Source: Acidobacteriota bacterium
Lineage (GTDB): Bacteria > Acidobacteriota > Thermoanaerobaculia > Gp7-AA8
DNA length: 8,091 bases
Assembly: GCA_003223695.1 (NCBI GenBank)
Contig: QHVY01000012.1
Location: 1-8,091, forward strand
Direction of reading: 5' to 3'
Shown: piece after piece, positions 1 through 5,505 of the stretch
Numbering within the stretch: the first letter of the stretch is position 1
Layout of the letters: each line of letters begins with the position of its first letter
Position numbers and translations under genes: made by a program
Notes under the pieces: model-generated
Seen by the model: the letters and a program-made list of their open reading frames with translations, nothing else
What the model was told of the DNA's origin: nothing
Databases searched by the model: none

Positions 1-16
1 CTCGATTCCTGCCGTT

Positions 17-790
17 ATGCTCGGCAGGCGCAAGCAGGACTTTCGAATCATTTGTCCGTGTCAGCGACACGCTGGCCGCCGTCGCGTGTTCAAGTTCGCT
101 CGCGCGGCAGCCGGACAGCTCCAGCGCCGCGCCATTGCACTCGTCATCGGCATCCCTCTCGCGTTCTGTGCGCTCGGTTTTCCGATCGACGCGATGAATG
201 TTTCGCTGCCGCTGATGGACAACCGCAGGCCTCAGCCGATCCCAGCGTTTCACATTTTCACCACCGAGAGATCGAGGGAAGTGCTGCTGAACCCGGAAGC
301 AGCCCCGCAAACGTTCACCATCGATGTGGCCAAAGAGGATTTCTTCCGCAGCCAGGTTCCCTTCGGTTCGATCATTTATCGCGAAGCAGTCCGGAACAAG
401 CTGTCACCGGAGCTTGTCGCTGCTGTTGTTGAGGCCGAGTCGGACTTCCGGCCGCGTCTTGTTTCAAATAAAAATGCGCAGGGGCTGATGCAGATCGTCC
501 CTGAAACGAGCCGGATCCTTGGTTGCGACAATCCTTTCAACCCGGCGGAAAATGTTGCCGCTGGCGCCAAGTACTTGAGATATCTGATCGATCGATTCGG
601 AGATCAGCGTCTGGCACTCGCCGCGTATAACGCCGGCGAGGGAACGATCGAGCGATTCGGCGGCGTTCCGCCGTTCCCCGAGACGCTCAACTATCTACAG
701 CGGGTATCGCTCGTGTCGCGCTCCTATCGCCAGCGGATTCAGAATCGCTACGTCGCCGCGCTCCGCATGAACACCGCGATGCTCGAATAA
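17..790 (+). CDS. Lytic transglycosylase, SLT family 1 (Slt70/MltC-like catalytic domain)
   Basis: Predicted periplasmic or membrane-anchored muramidase-like enzyme that cleaves the MurNAc-GlcNAc bond of peptidoglycan to leave 1,6-anhydromuropeptides. The SLT domain spans about residues 115-235. It has the catalytic glutamate in the ES motif (E141-S142), the GLMQI motif (156-160) and the AYNAG motif (204-208), in the normal order and spacing. A hydrophobic stretch at about residues 39-55 after an Arg-rich segment looks like an N-terminal membrane anchor or signal. The region at 60-110 is an unrecognised linker. The start is uncertain: ATG at 17 gives a long basic N-terminus, GTG at 86 would leave a more normal signal sequence, and the frame stays open to the window edge. 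The first PilZ-like gene begins 21 bases after the stop, so they could be co-transcribed. Function is well supported; physiological role is not. Confidence 0.88.
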   Translation: MLGRRKQDFRIICPCQRHAGRRRVFKFARAAAGQLQRRAIALVIGIPLAFCALGFPIDAMNVSLPLMDNRRPQPIPAFHIFTTERSREVLLNPEAAPQTFTIDVAKEDFFRSQVPFGSIIYREAVRNKLSPELVAAVVEAESDFRPRLVSNKNAQGLMQIVPETSRILGCDNPFNPAENVAAGAKYLRYLIDRFGDQRLALAAYNAGEGTIERFGGVPPFPETLNYLQRVSLVSRSYRQRIQNRYVAALRMNTAMLE

Positions 791-799
791 GCCGTCGCT

Positions 800-805
800 T
801 AAAAT
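800..805 (+). promoter_or_regulatory. Putative -10 element just upstream of the first PilZ-like gene
   Basis: The hexamer TAAAAT matches five of six positions of the bacterial -10 consensus and lies six bases before the ATG at 812. This would place transcription initiation at or within a base or two of the start codon. No Shine-Dalgarno sequence is visible before that ATG and no good -35 element is seen at 16-18 bp spacing. A leaderless transcript would fit; chance occurrence of an AT-rich hexamer is the alternative. Confidence 0.35.
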
Positions 806-811
806 GTCCGC

Positions 812-1444
812 ATGCAGCACATGCGGCCTGACGAGCGGCGCGAATTTCAACGGCTCGCACTCACTCCTCCAATTGCCGGTACGCTCGGTTCTCAATCGGT
901 TTCCATTCTCGAGATCGGCGTCCTCGGCGCTCGCGTAAAGCATGACGATGATCTCGATTCGGAGCACCTTGACCTGCGCTTTTCATACGCGGGCCAGCAG
1001 ATCGCAATGAAATGCCAGGTCGTGCGCACCACTGGCGGCACCGAGTCGGGCCTCCGCTTTCTCGCCGCTGTCGACGATTCCGGAAACAAGCTGCGCGACA
1101 TGCTCGGCATTCTGGTCTCGAAGGAAATCGATCGCCGTCGAACGTCTCCCGGCCGAGAGCCGCTGCCGTCGCACACTGTTGATGGCGACAACACCGTTCG
1201 AGGCGCCGACGCTGGCTTTCTGACTTATCGATTTGAGAGCGGCCGCTGGATCAAGCGTTCAGTTTTTCTGCCTGAGCAGCCATCCTCGGGATTCACGGTG
1301 GCGCGCTCGTCCGATTCCGACGAGATGCAGCGTCTCTGCAGAGTTTATGAAGCGTCGGATGAGGAAGGACGGCGGCTCATTCGCCTTTTCGCGGAACTCA
1401 GCGTCAGCGATGCGCTCGAGATTCCGCCTCCTGTGGAGAGCTGA
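812..1444 (+). CDS. PilZ-like protein with a conserved C-terminal module (paralogue A)
   Basis: A soluble protein of 210 residues with no signal peptide or membrane segment. The N-terminal half (about 5-110) resembles PilZ, the cyclic-di-GMP-binding beta-barrel. It has an ERREFQRL motif giving the RxxxR signature (R10 to R14), then a degenerate second motif, EIGVLG (34-39), where canonical PilZ has D/N-x-S-x-x-G. Residues 135-197 form a second module that is about 35/63 identical without gaps to the same region of the protein at 3379-4014, ending in a helical EGRRLIRL.AELS stretch. I do not recognise this module; its helical end recalls short alpha-helical tails of some regulators. The start at 812 has no visible ribosome site; M4 at 821 is an alternative. 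The last 41 bases overlap the convergent kinase gene. Whether it binds cyclic-di-GMP is open because the motif serine is a glycine. Confidence 0.8.
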   Translation: MQHMRPDERREFQRLALTPPIAGTLGSQSVSILEIGVLGARVKHDDDLDSEHLDLRFSYAGQQIAMKCQVVRTTGGTESGLRFLAAVDDSGNKLRDMLGILVSKEIDRRRTSPGREPLPSHTVDGDNTVRGADAGFLTYRFESGRWIKRSVFLPEQPSSGFTVARSSDSDEMQRLCRVYEASDEEGRRLIRLFAELSVSDALEIPPPVES

Positions 1445-3317
1445 CCACCGCGTCCTTCTTTGCGACCGGCAGCGTGAAGTAAAACTTCGCTCCGCGTCCC
1501 GGCTCGCTCTCCACCCAGATTTGTCCGCCATGTGATTCCACGATGCCTTTGGCGATTGGCAGACCGAGTCCAGCGCCGAGTCGCTCCGCGCGTTTTGCCT
1601 GCCAGTATGGGTTGAAGATGTCATCCAAGTGTTCTTTCGGGATGCCCGGCCCGCTGTCGGCAACCGTGAAAACGACTTTGCCGTCTTCCTGCGGATCGGC
1701 GCGGAAGCTGACGATTCCGTCTTTTGGAGTGAACTTCATCGCGTTTCCGATGAGATTCGACAGGACCTGCTGCACGCGATGATGATCGGCATTGACCGGC
1801 GGTACGCCATCAGCGACGTGATACCGCAGCGTGATCGAAGCGGACGCCGCCTGTGGCTTGAACAGCTCATACGTTTCGGCGAGGAGCGGACCGACTTCGA
1901 ACGGCGCAGGCTCGATCGGCAGCCGCTTGCCGCCTTCGAGTCGCGTGACATCGAGAAGATCGTCGATCAGCCGCTTCATTCGTTTCGCAGAGAGCTCCAG
2001 AATCTCGAGCTGTTCGCGATCGTCTTTGGACAGGTTCTGCGACTCGTGAAGCAGCGATCCGGCAAGAGTGATCGAGTTGAGCGGATTCCTGAGATCGTGC
2101 GAGACGATCGCCAACACTTCCTCCCGCGCGCGCACAGCCTGCTGCGAGTCACGATACAGCCGCGAATTATCGATCGCCAGCGATCCGTGACGCGCGAGCT
2201 CCTCCGCGAGTTGCCGATCCTCGCGCGTGAACACGTACCCAGCGGGCGCCGCCGCCGTGACCATGCCGAGTCTTTGTCCACGGCTCATGAGCGGAATCGA
2301 GAGGACCGACGGTCGCTCCTCGATGCGGTCCGGCTGCGCGACGACCCGTCCGACTTCGCGCTGCATCTCGCGCTCGATGTTCGCGTCGCGGTGCGCGGCC
2401 GCGCGACGGCACAGCGTACCGTCCGGTTCGGCGATATCGATCGTGCAGCTTTCAGCGAGGTTGGGTACGAACAGTCTCGCGAGCGCGCTGATTGTGCGGT
2501 CGGGTTCGAGCGACGATGTAAGCTCCTGCACGGCAGAGGCGAGAAATGCCGCTCGTCGCTCTTCGTTTTCCGCCGCGGCGCGTGCGATCTTCGCCTCGCC
2601 GGCCTCGCGTTCGGCCTCCTTACGGCGGCGCACCGCCTCGCGAGCCAGCAGCCGAGTCTGGCGGCCGAGGCCGGCAACGAGGAGGGCTGAGGTAAGGGCG
2701 AGAAGCGTCAGGAAAATCGTCAGCGCCATATTCAGCCGCTCGGCGTTGTGGATTTTCGCCAGCCGGTCATTCGCCGCCGCCTGGATCTCATTCTCCATCT
2801 GGCCCGCGGAGCGAAGCGCAAGCTCATACGACGGATGCCGTTCGAAGAGCCGCGTCATGAACACTTCCGCCGGCAACTGGCGCTGAAGAAACTCACCAGC
2901 CGTGACACCTGCGTGCCAGCGCTGCGTTGCCGAAATCAGCGTTATGAGATCGCGATTGACGTCATCGCCGAGCTGCGGTCCGAGTTTGCGAAGCACTGCG
3001 TAATCGCGAATCTGCTGCATGAGCAGCGTGTGGTAGTCGTCACGATATTGCCGCTCCCCCGTCACCTGGTACGCCATGACCTTGTCCAGCTCCGTCCACA
3101 AGCCGACCTGGATTTCATTGGCGGCCCTGCGCGCCGGCTCTGCGATCCGCGTGATTTGATCGCGCATCCGCGCTGTGTGATTGCCGACAATCACTGGCAG
3201 GACTGCCAACGCGACGAGCGAGACGATGACGAAGAGCACGGGAAGGACCATCGTCCAGGTGCTGTCCGGACCGACGCGCCAGATGCTGCGGCGTTCGCGA
3301 AGGGGTTGCGTGGACAC
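1404..3317 (-). CDS. Membrane sensor histidine kinase (periplasmic sensor - GAF - HisKA - HATPase)
   Basis: A 637-residue sensor kinase. Transmembrane helices are at about 23-45 and 197-217, enclosing a mainly helical extracytoplasmic region of about 150 residues. Its MAYQVTGERQYRDDYHTLL pattern resembles CHASE3 or four-helix-bundle sensors. A charged, probably coiled-coil linker (220-255) leads to a GAF-like domain (about 258-390). The HisKA H-box is SHDLRNP with phospho-acceptor H407. The HATPase has the N-box at 521-529 (N525), the G1 box DSGPGIP (554-560) and the G2 box GAGLGLP (581-587). All catalytic boxes are intact, so it should autophosphorylate. The start is GTG at 3317; the in-frame ATG at codon 23 would cut into TM1 and is less likely. 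No receiver gene adjoins it, so it is an orphan kinase, and its target may be the receiver at 7376-7744 or lie elsewhere. The 3' end overlaps paralogue A tail-to-tail. Confidence 0.95.
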   Translation of the reverse strand: MSTQPLRERRSIWRVGPDSTWTMVLPVLFVIVSLVALAVLPVIVGNHTARMRDQITRIAEPARRAANEIQVGLWTELDKVMAYQVTGERQYRDDYHTLLMQQIRDYAVLRKLGPQLGDDVNRDLITLISATQRWHAGVTAGEFLQRQLPAEVFMTRLFERHPSYELALRSAGQMENEIQAAANDRLAKIHNAERLNMALTIFLTLLALTSALLVAGLGRQTRLLAREAVRRRKEAEREAGEAKIARAAAENEERRAAFLASAVQELTSSLEPDRTISALARLFVPNLAESCTIDIAEPDGTLCRRAAAHRDANIEREMQREVGRVVAQPDRIEERPSVLSIPLMSRGQRLGMVTAAAPAGYVFTREDRQLAEELARHGSLAIDNSRLYRDSQQAVRAREEVLAIVSHDLRNPLNSITLAGSLLHESQNLSKDDREQLEILELSAKRMKRLIDDLLDVTRLEGGKRLPIEPAPFEVGPLLAETYELFKPQAASASITLRYHVADGVPPVNADHHRVQQVLSNLIGNAMKFTPKDGIVSFRADPQEDGKVVFTVADSGPGIPKEHLDDIFNPYWQAKRAERLGAGLGLPIAKGIVESHGGQIWVESEPGRGAKFYFTLPVAKKDAVVSSPQEAESRAHR

Positions 3318-3340
3318 TCACCGCGAGCGCAGCAATATGC

Positions 3341-3369
3341 TTGCCTCCGCCGCGGACAGCGTGAATACT
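3341..3369 (+). promoter_or_regulatory. Putative sigma70-type promoter for the second PilZ-like gene
   Basis: TTGCCT (3341-3346) and AATACT (3364-3369) each match four of six consensus positions and are separated by exactly 17 bases. The predicted start of transcription would be about 3-4 bases before the ATG at 3379, giving an almost leaderless message. It lies in the 61-base divergent gap shared with the histidine kinase. By-eye prediction only. Confidence 0.35.
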
Positions 3370-3378
3370 TCCTGACGG

Positions 3379-4014
3379 ATGGCCCCAAGCGACCGTCGCG
3401 AATTTCAGCGCCTCAGACTGGCAAAACCGATCCTCGCTCTGTTTGATGGCCAGAACGCGCTGATCCTCGACATCGGAATCAGCGGCGCCTTCATCGAACA
3501 TTACGGTCAATCGAAGTCCGGCGACCGGCTGAAGCTGCTCTTCCGATGGAAAGGAACCGACGTCGAGTTCGTCGCCGAAATCGCGCACACGGTCGTCGTT
3601 CGGAAAGCCGCCAACGCCGTTGTCTCGCATAGTGGCGTGCGATTCGTACAGGCCATCGGCGATGCCGAGGCACGGCTGAATGACATGATGGCGACGTTCG
3701 TCGGAAAGATTCTGGCGGCGCAGAAGGCGAACGCCGGCGCCACCGAATCTGCTGCTTCCAGCGCTCTCGTTGACCTCGGCGGTGCCCGGCGATCGCGGAC
3801 CCGCGGCTACACCACGTATCGACTGCAGAACGGGACATGGTCGAGCGAGCCGAGCGACCTGCCGACGCAACCGTTGAACGGATTTACAGTCGCAGCCTAC
3901 GAGGACGAACAGGAGCTGCAGGCGCTTTGCCGCGCGTGGGAAGTCGCCGACTCGGAAGGTCGCCGGCTGATTCGCCTGGTGGCGGAGCTCAGCGCGCGCA
4001 CTGTGAAGAAGTAA
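3379..4014 (+). CDS. PilZ-like protein with a conserved C-terminal module (paralogue B)
   Basis: A soluble protein of 211 residues, homologous along its whole length to the product of 812-1444. The PilZ-like half carries DRREFQRL (RxxxR, R7 to R11) near the N-terminus and DIGISG (31-36) as the second motif. Here the acidic residue and final glycine are present, but the usual serine is glycine. A short Ala/Ser-rich linker (about 114-130) follows. The shared C-terminal module at 143-205 has conserved TYR, NGFTV, LCR and EGRRLIRL elements. The gene is transcribed away from the histidine kinase with a 61-base gap, which suggests a functional link, possibly as a downstream effector. No Shine-Dalgarno sequence is visible; see the promoter at 3341-3369. 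Cyclic-di-GMP binding is plausible but not assured; the module function is unknown. Confidence 0.82.
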   Translation: MAPSDRREFQRLRLAKPILALFDGQNALILDIGISGAFIEHYGQSKSGDRLKLLFRWKGTDVEFVAEIAHTVVVRKAANAVVSHSGVRFVQAIGDAEARLNDMMATFVGKILAAQKANAGATESAASSALVDLGGARRSRTRGYTTYRLQNGTWSSEPSDLPTQPLNGFTVAAYEDEQELQALCRAWEVADSEGRRLIRLVAELSARTVKK

Positions 4015-4032
4015 GAATGTAAGGACGTTGGG

Positions 4033-4092
4033 ATCACACAGAGAGAACGGAGAGGACGAAGACTCCGTCCTCTTCCTCCTCTCTGTGGTGAT
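4033..4092. repeat. Long imperfect inverted repeat (hairpin) between genes
   Basis: The arms 4033-4045 and 4079-4092 pair over 13 bp with one bulged base (4088). An inner stem pairs 4051-4058 (AGAGGACG) with 4066-4073 (CGTCCTCT) around a 7-base loop. The interval between the stems has three more pairs, one of them G-U, and two mismatches, so the hairpin is nearly continuous at about 24 bp. There is no U-tract, so it is not a typical intrinsic terminator. It could be a two-way transcription barrier, an RNA-stability element downstream of paralogue B, or one copy of a dispersed intergenic palindrome. Confidence 0.7.
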
Positions 4093-4137
4093 TATCCACC
4101 GGAAAATGCAACGACGATCTCCACCTCATCGCCGCAC

Positions 4138-4338
4138 ATGGATCCCGAATTCACAAAGATTTTGATCCGCGTCGTCACGATCGGCGGTGCCATCAGCGTC
4201 ATCGGCGCCGTGGCGCTGTTCTTCGCTTTTCGCTCTTTTCGCGGACGCGAGTTTCGCGCGAGCGTCCTCGTGGCCGCGCTGCTCGCGTTCGTATTCGTCT
4301 GCTGCATCGTTCTGCTGCGGCTGTCAATCGTCAGATAA
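4138..4338 (+). CDS. Small two-helix membrane protein of unknown function
   Basis: A 66-residue predicted inner-membrane protein. Hydrophobic helices at about 12-31 and 42-60 are joined by a short, strongly basic loop (RSFRGREFR, 32-40). By the positive-inside rule the loop should be cytoplasmic, with both ends outside. Third codon positions are mostly C or G, as in neighbouring genes, which supports real coding. I do not recognise a family. There is no clear ribosome-binding site before ATG 4138. It starts 45 bases after the hairpin at 4033-4092, and its final 15 bases overlap the 3' end of the convergent CoA-transferase gene. Chance ORF is the alternative, though the clean two-helix pattern argues against that. 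Confidence 0.55.
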   Translation: MDPEFTKILIRVVTIGGAISVIGAVALFFAFRSFRGREFRASVLVAALLAFVFVCCIVLLRLSIVR

Positions 4339-5442
4339 CCCCAGCTCCGCGAGGATCGACTTCGTATGTTGGCCCAGGACGGGCGGCGGATTGCCGAGGG
4401 GGCGACGCGAACCATTGATACGGAGTGGGTTGTAAACCGCTTCGTAACGGCCAATCGCCGGATGCTCGATCGTGCCGATGAGTGGGCGGGCGGCGGGGGT
4501 GCGCAGCGCTTCACGCACGCCGCGAACGAGCGATGCGGGAATCGATGCGCGCTTGCATCGCGTCACCCACTGCGAGGCGCGAGCGTTTCTGAATTCGCGT
4601 TCCAGCGCTCGAATCAACACCGCGCGATTCTTGACGCGTCGGGCATTCGTCGAGAATCGCGGATCGGCCGCGAGGTCGTCGCGATGCAGCACGTGCGTAC
4701 AGAGGAGCTCGAAATGCCGGTCCGTTCCAGCACCAATTGCGAATGGCCGGTCGCTCGCGTGAAAAAGCTGATAGGGAACGATGGAGGGATGTTCGTTGCC
4801 ATAGCGCCGCGCTTCCTTGCGCGTCACGAGCGCTGCTTGCGCGACGTTGATAAGCGACGCGACGGTCGCGCTGAAGAGTGAGATCTCAAGCTCCGCTCCC
4901 TCGCCGGTTCGCTCGCGATGGAACAGCGCGGACGCGATCGCACCGTATGCGTAGTGTGCCGTCAGAATGTCGGAAAAGGCGACGCCCGACTTCATCGGAT
5001 CACCATCCCGCTCGCCGGTGATGGACATCAAACCTGAGCCTGCCTGCGCAAGCAAATCGTAGCCGGGCGTGTCCGCTTCCGGAGTGTCGCTGTCGAATCC
5101 TCGAATCGTGCAATGAACTGTTCGCTTTGGAATGTTCGGCAGCAGTCCCTGCGCAGGCAGAAAGTTGTCGACGACGACATCGGCTCGCTCGACGAGGCGC
5201 TCCGCGATCTTCGAACCCGACCGCGATTTCAGGTTCACGACGATCGATTCTTTGTTGCGATTGACCGCCAGGAAATATGTACTGATATTGTTTACAAAAG
5301 GCGGACCCCAGCGGCGGGTCTCATCGCCGCGCTCCGGCTCCTCGATCTTGATCACCCTCGCGCCCGCATCCGCGAGCATCTGCGTACAGAGAGGCCCGGC
5401 GAGAACTCGTGAAAAATCAGCGACTACGATTCCTTCCAGCAT
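4324..5442 (-). CDS. Class III CoA-transferase, CaiB/BaiF (formyl-CoA transferase / methylacyl-CoA racemase) family
   Basis: Members move CoA between acyl-CoA and free carboxylate through an aspartyl-CoA intermediate, or racemise 2-methylacyl-CoAs. The N-terminus has the family signature VADFSRVLAGP, then ADAGARVIKIE.P..GD (24-40). A VVVNLKS segment (68-73), ADVVVDNF (87-94) and GYDLLAQAGSGLMSITG (127-143) follow in the usual order. D158 in GVAFSDI is at the position of the catalytic aspartate. HRERTGEGAELEISL (175-189) and a C-terminal P.LGQHT element (354-360) complete the fold. At 372 residues it is slightly short, partly because the segment between DNF and the GF before GYDLLAQ (92-116) lacks roughly eight residues found in typical members. 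The substrate cannot be inferred: no acyl-CoA dehydrogenase, thiolase or partner gene lies nearby. The start is ATG at 5442, divergent from the radical SAM gene. Confidence 0.92.
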   Translation of the reverse strand: MLEGIVVADFSRVLAGPLCTQMLADAGARVIKIEEPERGDETRRWGPPFVNNISTYFLAVNRNKESIVVNLKSRSGSKIAERLVERADVVVDNFLPAQGLLPNIPKRTVHCTIRGFDSDTPEADTPGYDLLAQAGSGLMSITGERDGDPMKSGVAFSDILTAHYAYGAIASALFHRERTGEGAELEISLFSATVASLINVAQAALVTRKEARRYGNEHPSIVPYQLFHASDRPFAIGAGTDRHFELLCTHVLHRDDLAADPRFSTNARRVKNRAVLIRALEREFRNARASQWVTRCKRASIPASLVRGVREALRTPAARPLIGTIEHPAIGRYEAVYNPLRINGSRRPLGNPPPVLGQHTKSILAELGLSDD

Positions 5443-5448
5443 GAATGT

Positions 5449-5454
5449 CGTATA
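5449..5454 (-). promoter_or_regulatory. Weak -10-like element upstream of the CoA-transferase gene
   Basis: Read on the minus strand, TATACG lies six bases before the ATG at 5442, the same spacing seen for TAAAAT before the gene at 812. It matches four of six -10 positions. No convincing -35 element and no properly spaced Shine-Dalgarno sequence are seen; a purine-rich AGGAAGG lies too far upstream, about 18 bases. Confidence 0.22.
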
Positions 5455-5498
5455 CCATGGCCCTTCCTCGAAACTGGCCTGACTGTCGCAACATCATC

Positions 5499-5503
5499 AG
5501 GAG
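5499..5503 (+). promoter_or_regulatory. Shine-Dalgarno AGGAG before the GTG start of the radical SAM gene
   Basis: AGGAG is the clearest ribosome-binding sequence in the window. It lies only two bases before GTG 5506, closer than usual. No in-frame ATG, GTG or TTG lies upstream back to 5440. The next residues (RTRLLLINP) are the normal first beta-strand of the domain, so GTG 5506 remains the best start. Confidence 0.55.
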
Positions 5504-5505
5504 AC

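Noticed and set aside
788..801. Five-base-pair hairpin (TAAGC/GCTTA) right after the transglycosylase stop
   Set aside because: Too short and AT-weak for a terminator and has no U-tract; its right arm overlaps the putative -10 element.
1629..2690. Long plus-strand open frame of about 350 codons opposite the kinase
   Set aside because: It is fully antisense to a kinase with intact catalytic motifs, and its translation is Arg/Glu-rich with no domain pattern, typical of GC-rich shadow frames.
2227..2886. Second plus-strand open frame inside the kinase gene
   Set aside because: Ala/Arg/Ser-rich translation without structure; it overlaps another shadow frame and the real gene.
3115..3870. Minus-strand open frame of about 250 codons across the kinase start and paralogue B
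   Set aside because: It crosses a divergent gene boundary and is antisense to the PilZ-like gene; no motif is seen.
4366..4881. Plus-strand open frame opposite the CoA-transferase
   Set aside because: The minus strand carries the clear CaiB-type motifs; the plus translation has no family pattern.
5449..5460. Adjacent palindromes GTATAC and CCATGG in the divergent gap at 5443-5505
   Set aside because: Six-base palindromes are expected by chance and no second copy or larger operator symmetry was seen.
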